A DNA stretch of 37,543 bases from Verrucomicrobia subdivision 6 bacterium (GTDB taxonomy: Bacteria > Verrucomicrobiota > Verrucomicrobiia > Methylacidiphilales > Verrucolacustridaceae): NCBI GenBank assembly GCA_945873585.1, contig CAMCDO010000004.1, forward strand, positions 1 through 37,543. Reading direction: 5' to 3'. Made by a program: the position numbers and the translations under genes. How positions within the stretch are numbered: the first letter of the stretch is position 1; each line of letters begins with the position of its first letter. The notes beneath the pieces were generated by a model, which was given only the letters and a program-made list of their open reading frames with translations, was not told where the DNA came from and did no database searches. Below are positions 10,653 through 17,647 of this stretch, piece by piece.

Positions 10653-11146
10653 AATTCTTCTTTCTTACTCTTCTTCTAGCGGGACCGTGGCTCTACAGCG
10701 AAGAGGCCAATCCAGCCCCTGCGAGTCCTGCCCCCACAACCAGTGGACTAACCACAATCACGAGCGATTCCCTCGATCTTAATCTTGGCAAAGAGAAGGG
10801 CAAAAAACAGGGGCTTTTCCGTGGTAATGTGACTGTCGACGAACCGCGCTTTACCATGACCGCAAAAGAAATGACGGTTCTCTTCGCCGATAACGACGCG
10901 GTTCAATCGCTCGAGGCAAGGGATGATGTCATCATCAAGCGGAAAGATGGTTCCTCGGAAACCTCGAGCGAAAAGGCCATCTACGAGGTGGCAGACAAAA
11001 AGCTCATCCTCCTCAAAGTTACCCGCCAACCCAAGGTCACCACCAGTGACAAGAAAGTCGTCAAAGCTGATAAAATTATCATCTATCCAGAAGATGATAA
11101 GATGACTACCGAAGGGAAAAGCTCGGTCGAGCTTAAGGCCCCCTGA
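10649..11146 (+). CDS. lptA: LptA/OstA-like periplasmic LPS bridge protein
   Basis: A 165-aa exported protein: signal peptide 1-18 (KFFFLTLLLAGPWLYS), a Pro/Ala-rich linker to about 35, then an OstA-type beta-jellyroll. The diagnostic pattern is ITSDSLDLNLG, GLFRGNVTVDEPRFTMTAKEM and VQSLEARDDVIIKRKDGS, followed by AIYEVADKKLILL and ADKIIIYPEDDKM; each is the recurring strand pair seen in LptA. It should polymerise head-to-tail to carry LPS across the periplasm to LptD. ATGA overlap with lptC upstream; its own stop forms the CTGA overlap with the proposed lptB start. lptD, lptE, lptF and lptG are not in this window. Confidence 0.88.
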   Translation: MKFFFLTLLLAGPWLYSEEANPAPASPAPTTSGLTTITSDSLDLNLGKEKGKKQGLFRGNVTVDEPRFTMTAKEMTVLFADNDAVQSLEARDDVIIKRKDGSSETSSEKAIYEVADKKLILLKVTRQPKVTTSDKKVVKADKIIIYPEDDKMTTEGKSSVELKAP

Positions 11147-11904
11147 ACACACCCCTTCCCACCGCGGAGCCACTTACTGGGGAACCCATCCTTTCTTGCG
11201 ATGGCCTAGTCAAACGATATGGGGATCGGAATGTGGTCAATGGAGTAAATCTAAATATTCGCGCAGGCGAAGTCGTCGGACTTCTTGGCCCGAACGGTGC
11301 CGGAAAAACCACCAGTTTCTATATGCTAGTAGGTCTTGTTCGGCCTACCGCGGGTTCAATTACCTTTGCGGGGGAAGATGTCACTGGCATGCCGATGTAC
11401 CGCCGCGCCCGACGTGGGATCGGTTACCTTCCTCAGGAAGAGTCAATTTTTCGGCGTCTAACCGTAGAGGAAAACCTCATGGCAATTCTTGAAACACTTC
11501 CGATCACTGATCAGGAGAGAAAAGAACGTTGCCAAGAGCTTCTGGTCGAACTGGGACTTGATGCCTTAGTCAAAAGTCTCGCCATCCAGCTTTCGGGTGG
11601 TGAGAAGCGCCGCCTAGCTATTGCCCGTTGTCTCGTTACCCGCCCGAGCGTTCTACTTCTCGATGAGCCTTTTAGCGGCGTCGATCCGCTCGCCGTATAC
11701 GATATTCAGCAAATCATCCTCACCATGCGGAGGAAAGGAATCGCAGTGCTCATTACCGACCATAATGTACGTGAGACTCTGTCCATCGTCAGTCGTGCCT
11801 ACTTAATTTGTGAAGGCAAGGTGGAGAGCGAGGGAAATGCGGAGTTTCTAATCAATGATCCTGTGGCCCGCGGTCTTTACCTTGGACCACGGTTTTCCAT
11901 GTAA
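11143..11904 (+). CDS. lptB: LPS export ABC transporter ATP-binding protein (proposed CTG start)
   Basis: A 253-aa cytoplasmic ATPase that powers LPS extraction through LptFG. Walker A GPNGAGKTT is at 49-57, then the signature LSGGEKRR, Walker B VLLLDEPF and the H-loop ITDHN. The first ATG/GTG/TTG in frame is a GTG at 11233, which would delete the beta-1 strand and the A-loop Tyr (ILSCDGLVKRYGDRN), both conserved in the family. The frame is open back to a TAA at 11134. The only start-like codon between is CTG 11143-11145, which makes a CTGA overlap with the lptA stop, in keeping with the 4-bp couplings throughout this operon; AAGG lies 3 nt before it. Function is certain; the CTG start is an inference. 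Confidence 0.9.
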   Translation: MNTPLPTAEPLTGEPILSCDGLVKRYGDRNVVNGVNLNIRAGEVVGLLGPNGAGKTTSFYMLVGLVRPTAGSITFAGEDVTGMPMYRRARRGIGYLPQEESIFRRLTVEENLMAILETLPITDQERKERCQELLVELGLDALVKSLAIQLSGGEKRRLAIARCLVTRPSVLLLDEPFSGVDPLAVYDIQQIILTMRRKGIAVLITDHNVRETLSIVSRAYLICEGKVESEGNAEFLINDPVARGLYLGPRFSM

Positions 11905-11928
11905 CCGATCGAATCTACTTCCAAATCC

Positions 11929-12618
11929 CTATCCCTTTCCTTCCAAGATGAGATCAAGGACTTCTTCTGGATTTGCCGCGCGAAGAACAGGCCTACCTAC
12001 CACCACACGACTAGCTCCCTCGCCAAGTGCTTCGCCTACTGTTTTCGATCGCGCCTGGTCATCGGCCTTTGTCCCAGGAGGCCGAACCCCTGGTGTGACA
12101 ATCTCACCAAATTTGCCCCATGCTGCCCGCTCCTTTTTTGCCTCGTGGGGACTACAGACGATTCCCGCTAACCCAGCTTCCTTAGCCGACCCCGATAAAC
12201 GCTCAACCGTTTCAGCCACCCCGCCCGTCCATCCCGCAGCGCTGACATCCTCCTCCGTTAAACTGGTTAGAAGGGTGATCCCAAGTACCTTCGTCTCAGT
12301 CGGAGCTGCCGCCACCGCTGCCTGCATCATCCCCTGCCCACCAGAAGCATGGACGGTAAGGAACCGAGGGCGCCAGTGTGCCACTGCCGCTACTGCCTGT
12401 CCCACCGTATTAGGAATATCGTGAAACTTAAGATCCAAGAAAATGGGGACTTCCAGTTTTTGCAACCCAGACAAAACTTCGCTCCCTCCTCGCAGGTAAA
12501 GCTGCAGTCCAACTTTAAATGTTCCGACACGACTTTTCAGGCGATGCGCCCACTGCAGCGCCTCTTTGGCCGTATCCACGTCCAAGGCAAGGATCAGCTG
12601 ATCGGGCGTCATCCTCAC
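11929..12618 (-). CDS. pyrF: Orotidine 5'-phosphate decarboxylase
   Basis: A 229-aa TIM-barrel enzyme that decarboxylates OMP to UMP. Active-site residues are visible: ALDVD (Asp13), FKVGLQL (Lys35), and LDLKFHDIPNT with Asp62, Lys64 and Asp67 of the DxKxxD motif. The phosphate-gripping C-terminal motifs are VTPGVRPPG and VVVGRPVL. Start is GTG at 12618; an ATG two codons later is an alternative. It converges with lptB (24-bp gap, no obvious hairpin) and diverges from ispE with only 23 bp between start codons, so at least one of the two promoters must lie inside the neighbouring coding sequence. Confidence 0.96.
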   Translation of the reverse strand: MRMTPDQLILALDVDTAKEALQWAHRLKSRVGTFKVGLQLYLRGGSEVLSGLQKLEVPIFLDLKFHDIPNTVGQAVAAVAHWRPRFLTVHASGGQGMMQAAVAAAPTETKVLGITLLTSLTEEDVSAAGWTGGVAETVERLSGSAKEAGLAGIVCSPHEAKKERAAWGKFGEIVTPGVRPPGTKADDQARSKTVGEALGEGASRVVVGRPVLRAANPEEVLDLILEGKG

Positions 12619-12641
12619 TATCTAATCGAGATCACTCACCC

Positions 12642-13502
12642 ATGACAATCCGCGCCTACGCTAAAATTAACCTAGACCTTCGACTCCAGAAACGGCGTCC
12701 CGACGGCTTTCACCCCATCGATACTTTTTTTATTCGCGTCGACGTCGCCGACAATCTGAATGCGGAGATAACCACCGACGCAAAACTGTCCCTACAAATC
12801 GAGGGAGACAACCAGCTCTCCACAGGAGCAGATAACCTTGTTTTACGTGCCGCCCGAGCCTTGCAATCCCACGCGCCCACTCTCGGAGCCCACCTCCGAC
12901 TCAAAAAAGTCATTCCCCAAGGGGCAGGACTAGGAGGTGGAAGTAGTGACGCCGCCGCCGCCCTCTGCCTTCTTCGAAAACTTTGGTCGCTTCCACTCCC
13001 CGATGCCGAACTGAGCAAGATCGGAGCAGAGTTAGGGAGTGACGTACCCTTTTTTTTACAACCCTATGCAGCGCGCGCTACAGGTCGGGGCGAAATCCTT
13101 CAACCTGTCCACTTGACCGGCCTCCCTTGGGCTGTCCTTCTTCATCCTGGCTTCGCTTCCCCCACCGCACTTGCTTACGCCCGCTACGCCCAAAATCCTC
13201 AATCTGGATCCGAAGGCCCAATCCTACGTTTACAATCGCTCGACGGTAAAAATTACGAAATTCGTCCGCGGAACGATCTCGAACCTGCGGTCGAAGGAAA
13301 GTTCCTCTGGATATCCTCTGCTCGCGAATGGCTAGAGAAACAGCCCTCGGTCCTCGCCGCTCGGATGAGTGGTAGTGGATCGACCGTCTTTGGTCTGTTT
13401 TCTACAAAAGAAGAGGCCGAGCAAGTTGGGAAGGAGGCCCGTGAGTTTTTCGGGACAGAAACGTGGATTCAAGTCACCCGCCTTCTAGGCGGTCACGAAT
13501 GA
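12642..13502 (+). CDS. ispE: 4-diphosphocytidyl-2-C-methyl-D-erythritol kinase
   Basis: A 286-aa GHMP kinase of the non-mevalonate isoprenoid pathway that phosphorylates CDP-ME. The N-terminal RAYAKINLDL carries catalytic Lys8, the ATP-binding GHMP motif PQGAGLGGGSSDAAA spans 92-106, LGSDVPFFL carries Asp134, and MSGSGSTVFG is the C-terminal glycine loop. The open frame extends upstream to 12519, but residues before ATG 12642 are antisense to pyrF and not family-like. The stop codon is 2 bp from the stop codon of the convergent rpsT, leaving no room for a terminator between them. Confidence 0.96.
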   Translation: MTIRAYAKINLDLRLQKRRPDGFHPIDTFFIRVDVADNLNAEITTDAKLSLQIEGDNQLSTGADNLVLRAARALQSHAPTLGAHLRLKKVIPQGAGLGGGSSDAAAALCLLRKLWSLPLPDAELSKIGAELGSDVPFFLQPYAARATGRGEILQPVHLTGLPWAVLLHPGFASPTALAYARYAQNPQSGSEGPILRLQSLDGKNYEIRPRNDLEPAVEGKFLWISSAREWLEKQPSVLAARMSGSGSTVFGLFSTKEEAEQVGKEAREFFGTETWIQVTRLLGGHE

Positions 13503-13504
13503 GA

Positions 13505-13759
13505 TTAGCGAAGCTTGAGCGAGATCCGGGATTTAATCCGCGCGGAACGATTCCGATGGATGGCCTTCCCTTTTGCCGCCCGATCCAAGCAACGTTGCAG
13601 TTCAGGGAAAAGTTTCAGCGCTTCATCCTTCTTCCCAGCGGTGATCAACGAAAGAACCTTCTTCTGCGCCAGTCGAGCATTATCCAAAAGACGACGATTC
13701 ACCACCCGACGCCGAAGGGAGGCTCGGGCTTGTTTTGCAGCAGAAGCAGTGTTGGCCAT
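13505..13759 (-). CDS. rpsT: 30S ribosomal protein S20
   Basis: An 84-aa, Lys/Arg/Ala-rich helical protein with the S20 pattern: ANTASAAKQARASLRRRVVN at the N-terminus, ARLAQKKVL, then LDRAAKGKAIHRNRSARIKSR near the C-terminus (motif quoted in parts of the 16S-binding helices). Length matches E. coli S20 (87 aa). It is a single gene on the minus strand, convergent with ispE and divergent from the membrane HExxH gene across a 41-bp gap containing a run of nine G (13783-13791). Its promoter must lie in or beyond that gap. E. coli S20 represses its own translation; I see no structure here that proves the same. Confidence 0.95.
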   Translation of the reverse strand: MANTASAAKQARASLRRRVVNRRLLDNARLAQKKVLSLITAGKKDEALKLFPELQRCLDRAAKGKAIHRNRSARIKSRISLKLR

Positions 13760-13782
13760 AACCTCAAATCCTGCCCGAACCC

Positions 13783-13791
13783 GGGGGGGGG
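13783..13791 (+). repeat. G9 homopolymer between rpsT and the HExxH membrane gene
   Basis: Nine consecutive G lie 10-18 nt upstream of the ATG at 13801 and inside the 41-bp divergent region with rpsT. A tract this long is prone to length change by slippage, and its place at the Shine-Dalgarno/promoter spacing could alter expression of the downstream gene. A sequencing artefact in tract length is also possible. Confidence 0.6.
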
Positions 13792-13800
13792 CGTCAATCC

Positions 13801-14502
13801 ATGAACTTACTTCGCCTCTTCCTTTCCCTCATGCTCTGGCCAGGGATTTTCGCAACCGCGCTTTTCCTCCACCGATTGATCCTTGGGGCTTGGGCAAATC
13901 CCAGCTTCCCTTGGATGGGTTCAGCTGCTTTCGCCTCGGGCCTGCTTGTGGCTTGGGCAGCATTTTTCTTTCTTCCTCGCCCGCGGGGTCTTTACGTCCT
14001 CGGACATGAACTTACCCACGCTCTCGCCGTCTGGTGTAGCGGAGGGCGGGTTCACTCCCTCCATGTAGGCAACCAAGGGGGCAAAGTCGTTGCCGACCGC
14101 GTTTCCCCCTGGATTAGTCTGGCCCCCTACATTTTTCCCTTTTATCCATTGGCAGCGGGAATTCTATGGCTGGCAGGGACACGCTGCTGGCCCAATGCCG
14201 CTCACTACCCCATGCCCTTTTTGGGAATTTGGGGGGCAATCTGGGGCTACCACTATGCCTTTACCTTGGCTCTTATCCCCACCCGCCAACCCGATTTCCT
14301 CGTCTACGGCCGAATCTTTTCTTTAACCCTCGTTGCCCTAGGTAACCTTCTTGTGGCCGCCCTGCTCACTTGGGCCGCTTTTCGACCCACCCCCGCTAGC
14401 CAAACCCTCATTCTGCTCGGCTCGGAATGGGCATGGACCTATACGCAAATCGTTCATTGGCTCTCAGGGCTACTCTTGCGCTACCTACCCCATCCCGCTT
14501 AA
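13801..14502 (+). CDS. Integral membrane HExxH protein, M50-like putative zinc metalloprotease
   Basis: A 233-aa very hydrophobic protein with about five to six membrane segments. The sequence LGHELTHAL (His69, Glu70, His73) gives a zinc-protease HExxH within or next to a transmembrane helix, and VSPWISLAPYIFPFYPL about 35 residues later recalls the proline-rich second motif of M50-like proteases. There is no PDZ domain and no clear LDG motif, so it is not a canonical RseP/site-2 protease; it resembles the small M50-like proteins of unknown substrate. The next gene (PTS EIIA) starts 12 bp after its stop, so they are probably co-transcribed. The presence of an ECF/FecR pair elsewhere in the window does not link them. 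Confidence 0.65.
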   Translation: MNLLRLFLSLMLWPGIFATALFLHRLILGAWANPSFPWMGSAAFASGLLVAWAAFFFLPRPRGLYVLGHELTHALAVWCSGGRVHSLHVGNQGGKVVADRVSPWISLAPYIFPFYPLAAGILWLAGTRCWPNAAHYPMPFLGIWGAIWGYHYAFTLALIPTRQPDFLVYGRIFSLTLVALGNLLVAALLTWAAFRPTPASQTLILLGSEWAWTYTQIVHWLSGLLLRYLPHPA

Positions 14503-14514
14503 ATTCACCTGCTC

Positions 14515-14970
14515 GTGCTCGTCTCCGATCTCATCTCTGAAGGCAATCTGATGCCCAACCTCGAAGCAGCGGACAAGAAAAGCGCTTATTCTCTTATGCT
14601 TCAACATCTTGCAGATAAAGGAATTATCTCTAAAGACCTCATTCCGTCCAGTCTACAGGCGTTGCAGGTTCGTGAAGATAAAATGACCACCGCCATGGGT
14701 GGAGGGTTTGCTTTGCCCCACGCCACCATTCCTAAACTGCCCTCTCTCTGCACTCTTCTCGCACGTAGCCCCAAGGGGGTCCCATGCGATGCAATGGACG
14801 GCAAGCTCGTTACTATTTTTTTTCTTATTCTCGTCCCGCCCGATCAAAATCAGACTCACTTACAAACTCTCGCCACCATGGCCAAATTCTTTAATCGGCG
14901 CGGTATTAAATCAAAGATCCTCCAGGCCCTCGGCTCAGCAGAAATTCTCGATCTCCTCCGAGCTCCCTAA
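14515..14970 (+). CDS. PTS EIIA type-2 domain protein, PtsN (EIIA-Ntr)-like
   Basis: A 151-aa single-domain EIIA of the fructose/mannitol/Ntr type. The phospho-accepting His69 lies in GGFALPHATIPKL, preceded by LQVREDKMTTAMG, which parallels the LTREKMGSTGIGNGIAIPH region of PtsN. With no EIIB or EIIC partner nearby it is more likely regulatory (nitrogen PTS) than a sugar transporter part. The GTG at 14515 preserves the family N-terminus (VSDLISEGNLMPNLEA); an ATG at 14551 would remove the first strand. It lies 12 bp after the HExxH gene, and its TAA shares one base with the argS ATG (TAATG). Confidence 0.85.
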   Translation: MLVSDLISEGNLMPNLEAADKKSAYSLMLQHLADKGIISKDLIPSSLQALQVREDKMTTAMGGGFALPHATIPKLPSLCTLLARSPKGVPCDAMDGKLVTIFFLILVPPDQNQTHLQTLATMAKFFNRRGIKSKILQALGSAEILDLLRAP

Positions 14971-16673
14971 TGTCCCTACGTGCTGAACTCGAAACGCGGG
15001 TCCAATCCTGGGCCGGCGCGAACTTTCCCACTATTGGTCAAGGACCTTGGATCCGAACGTGTGCCGATGCCCGCCATGGCCACTTTCAAACTCACCTGCC
15101 CATGGTTGCGGCAAAGCAGACGGGTGGGAATCCACGTGAAATCGCCGCCCGCCTCGCTGAAGAGTGCTTACCCCCTAGCGATTGGGAAAAGCCCAGCGTC
15201 GCAGGATCTGGTTTCGTCAACTATCGGGCTACACCCCAAGCCGTTGCCCAAGCCGCGCAAAACCTTCGCGCGAATCAATCCCTAGGAGTCGAGCCTGATC
15301 CTCAACCTGAAACCATCGTGGTCGACTTCAGCTCTCCCAATATCGCTAAATCCATGCACGTCGGACATATTCGCTCTACCCTCCTTGGAGATACTCTCGC
15401 CCGTCTGCTCAAACGACTAGGGCATCGGGTCATCCGCATCAATCACCTCGGGGATTGGGGCACTCAATTCGGTAAACTCCTCCTCGCTTACAGGGCCGCA
15501 GGTCGCCCCGAAATCTCCTCCACCAACGCCATCCAACAGCTGGAAGAGTTTTATAAACAAGGTCACCAGGAAGCAGAATCTGACCCCGTAAAAATGGATC
15601 AAGCCCGCGCTGAACTCGCCGCCCTGCAGTCAGGAGACCCAGAACGAATGCGTGATTGGGAACTCTTTTGTGCGCGCTCCTCCGAGCATTTCCGCGAGGT
15701 CTACCAGCGCCTCGGGGTAATCTTCGACCTTGAAAAAGGAGAAAGCTCCTACCACGAGGAGCTTCCTGGCATTGTCGAAGAACTTCTCCGCCTCAAAATC
15801 GCCGAAAATAGTCAGGGTGCTGTGGTTATTTCTAACCCTTCTGTAGCCGAAGAGCCTTTTCTTATCCGAAAATCAGATGGGGCGTTTCTTTATGGTACAA
15901 CCGATTTAGCCGCCCTGCGCTCTCGCCTTCGCGATCTTCATGCCGACCGAATTCTCTATGTTACCGATGGTCGACAGCAACTCCACTTTCGTTGGCTATT
16001 CGACACAGCACAGCGCTGGGCCCAGAAAGTCGCCCTAGAACACGTTTGGTTCGGAACCATTCTTGGCCCCGACCGAAAGCCACTTAAAAGCCGCGATGGC
16101 ACGCCCCTCAAACTCGTCGATCTCCTGGCTGAAGCAAAAGAACGAGCCAAAAAGATTCTCTTAGAAAAGAGACCCGACCTCGCTCCAGACCTTCTCGAAT
16201 CCAAAGCTGAGCTCCTAGGCATCGCCAGCCTTAAATATGCAGATCAGCTACCCGGGCGTAACTTGGACTATGTTTTCACTTGGGAAAAGCTCCTGGCCTT
16301 TGATGGAAACACTGCTCCCTACATCCTCAATGCTTACGTGCGCACTCGAGCGATTTTGCGCAAAGCAGAGATCACCACCACTCCAGTCCACCCGATCAAG
16401 CTAGAGGAAAAGGCGGAAGAAGAGTTGGCTCGCCAACTTCTACTTTACGGGGATGCAGTTGCCCTTGCTGCTAGTGATCGCCGCCCACACCATCTCTGTG
16501 GTTATCTCTTCGAAACCGCCAGCATGTACCATCGGTTTTATGAGGCCTGCCCGGTTCTTAAGGCCTCCTCCCCTACCCTGCGCAATTCACGCCTAACCCT
16601 TGCTGGGCTTACTGGCGATATTCTCAAAGATGGCCTTGGTTTGCTTGGCATTCCCACTCTCGAAGAAATGTGA
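14970..16673 (+). CDS. argS: Arginyl-tRNA synthetase
   Basis: A 567-aa class I tRNA synthetase charging tRNA-Arg. The N-terminal Add1 domain spans about 1-110. The catalytic SSPNIAKSMHVGH at 121-133 contains the HIGH-type box, INHLGDWGTQFG follows, and the KMSKS position reads LKSRDGTPLKL, the degenerate form common in ArgRS. YADQLPGRNLDYVFTW leads to the alpha-helical DALR anticodon-binding domain, ending with FETASMYHRFYEACPVL. Length is normal. It overlaps the EIIA stop by one base (TAATG) and is followed by a convergent gap with an inverted-repeat structure. Confidence 0.96.
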   Translation: MSLRAELETRVQSWAGANFPTIGQGPWIRTCADARHGHFQTHLPMVAAKQTGGNPREIAARLAEECLPPSDWEKPSVAGSGFVNYRATPQAVAQAAQNLRANQSLGVEPDPQPETIVVDFSSPNIAKSMHVGHIRSTLLGDTLARLLKRLGHRVIRINHLGDWGTQFGKLLLAYRAAGRPEISSTNAIQQLEEFYKQGHQEAESDPVKMDQARAELAALQSGDPERMRDWELFCARSSEHFREVYQRLGVIFDLEKGESSYHEELPGIVEELLRLKIAENSQGAVVISNPSVAEEPFLIRKSDGAFLYGTTDLAALRSRLRDLHADRILYVTDGRQQLHFRWLFDTAQRWAQKVALEHVWFGTILGPDRKPLKSRDGTPLKLVDLLAEAKERAKKILLEKRPDLAPDLLESKAELLGIASLKYADQLPGRNLDYVFTWEKLLAFDGNTAPYILNAYVRTRAILRKAEITTTPVHPIKLEEKAEEELARQLLLYGDAVALAASDRRPHHLCGYLFETASMYHRFYEACPVLKASSPTLRNSRLTLAGLTGDILKDGLGLLGIPTLEEM

Positions 16674-16692
16674 CCTTCAGATCTAACTCTCC

Positions 16693-16733
16693 GCCATTCC
16701 CTGAAAGGCTGAACCTTTCGCCAACGAAATGGC
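16693..16733. terminator. Nested inverted repeat between convergent argS and rsfS
   Basis: GCCATT (16693-16698) pairs with AATGGC (16728-16733), and inside it GAAAGG (16703-16708) pairs with CCTTTC (16714-16719) around a 5-nt loop. It fills most of the 60-bp gap between the argS and rsfS stop codons. The symmetry suits a bidirectional terminator, but no T tract follows on either strand. Confidence 0.4.
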
Positions 16734-17081
16734 CTACTTATCGATCCGGTCCGCATCGCCCCAGAGATTTTCTAGACGATAAAAGTTACGCCGTGCCGAA
16801 TGCATTACATGAACCAAGACATCCCCATAATCCAAAATAATCCACTGACTAGCGGAGTTTCCTGAGATTCGATACGGCTTGCGGCCACCCGCTTCCTCTA
16901 CCCCGCGATCAATTTCACCCGCAATTGCCTTGAGATGAGGCTCATTATCCCCAGAAACAACCAAAAAGAAATCGGCGGGACCACCCACTTTGCGTAGATC
17001 AAGAATTACAGGATCTTTTGCCTTCTTCTCGGCGGAGGACTCACGACAAAGACGGGCCAACTCCACCCCGCCTACACTCAT
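16734..17081 (-). CDS. rsfS: Ribosome silencing factor RsfS
   Basis: A 115-aa member of the RsfS/Iojap (DUF143) family, which binds ribosomal protein L14 and blocks 30S-50S joining when nutrients are short. Family motifs are VILDLRKVGGPADFFLVVSG (residues about 25-44), HLKAIAGEI, ASQWIILDYGDVLVHVMH and FYRLENLWGDA. E. coli RsfS is 105 aa. Its ATG overlaps the nadD stop by ATGA, reproducing the frequent nadD-rsfS pairing. It is the last gene of the long minus-strand unit that also holds the polysaccharide export genes. Confidence 0.94.
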   Translation of the reverse strand: MSVGGVELARLCRESSAEKKAKDPVILDLRKVGGPADFFLVVSGDNEPHLKAIAGEIDRGVEEAGGRKPYRISGNSASQWIILDYGDVLVHVMHSARRNFYRLENLWGDADRIDK

Positions 17082-17647
17082 CGGTAAACCCTACTTCGTC
17101 GCAAGGCTTTCTCCACGGAAGGCAAAAGCAAGCCCTTCACCGAAAGCCCTCTCTGCAAACGCCCGCGGATATCCGTAGCCGAGATATCAAGGCGAAGAGG
17201 AATCGACTTCATTTTCATACGAGCAAGAGGTTGGGCTATTTCGGGCCGGGGAAACACAAGAAACTTCACCAGACCGCCTAACTCCTCGTAGTTCTTCCAA
17301 CGTGGCAATGTGGACCATTGATCAGAACCTAATATCCAGTACAGCTCCCCTCGAGGTTCTAAGGTTTTCCAGTGGCGAGCAGCCTCAACTGAATAGGAAG
17401 GCCCCTGCCGGTCGACCTCCCATGTAGAGACCTTAGCCCAACTCTCCCCCTTCAACCCCGAACGCAACCAGCGCAGCCGCGCTCGATCAGACGCAATCGG
17501 ACGAGCCGATTTCAAGGGCGATTGAGAACAAGGTAGAAAGATGACTTGATCCAGAGAGAACAGCTCGCGAGCCGCGAGGGCGATGAGATAGTGACCGACA
17601 TGAAACGGGTCAAACGTCCCGCCGAACAGAGCCGTCTTCCGCCTCAG
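17078..17647 (-). CDS. nadD: Nicotinate-nucleotide adenylyltransferase (proposed CTG start)
   Basis: A 189-aa enzyme that adenylylates nicotinate mononucleotide in NAD synthesis. The open frame with a standard start (TTG 17515) would lack the catalytic N-terminus, yet the frame continues upstream and encodes TALFGGTFDPFHVGH with the nucleotidyltransferase HxGH at 16-19. There is no ATG, GTG or TTG there. A CTG at 17647-17645 gives the usual N-terminus (MRRKTALFGG), forms a CTGA overlap with the stop of the Wza-like gene, and has GGAG 6 nt upstream. The C-terminal ISATDIRGRL (155-164) is the second signature. With this start the length is close to bacterial NadD (about 190-215 aa). Function is firm; the CTG initiation is inferred. 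Confidence 0.92.
   Translation of the reverse strand: MRRKTALFGGTFDPFHVGHYLIALAARELFSLDQVIFLPCSQSPLKSARPIASDRARLRWLRSGLKGESWAKVSTWEVDRQGPSYSVEAARHWKTLEPRGELYWILGSDQWSTLPRWKNYEELGGLVKFLVFPRPEIAQPLARMKMKSIPLRLDISATDIRGRLQRGLSVKGLLLPSVEKALRRSRVYR

Noticed and set aside
11233-11904. lptB starting at GTG 11233 (223 aa)
   Set aside because: It would remove the conserved first strand and A-loop Tyr that are clearly encoded upstream in the same frame.
17078-17515. nadD starting at TTG 17515 (145 aa)
   Set aside because: It lacks the GGTFDPFHVGH catalytic motif, which is encoded in frame just upstream.
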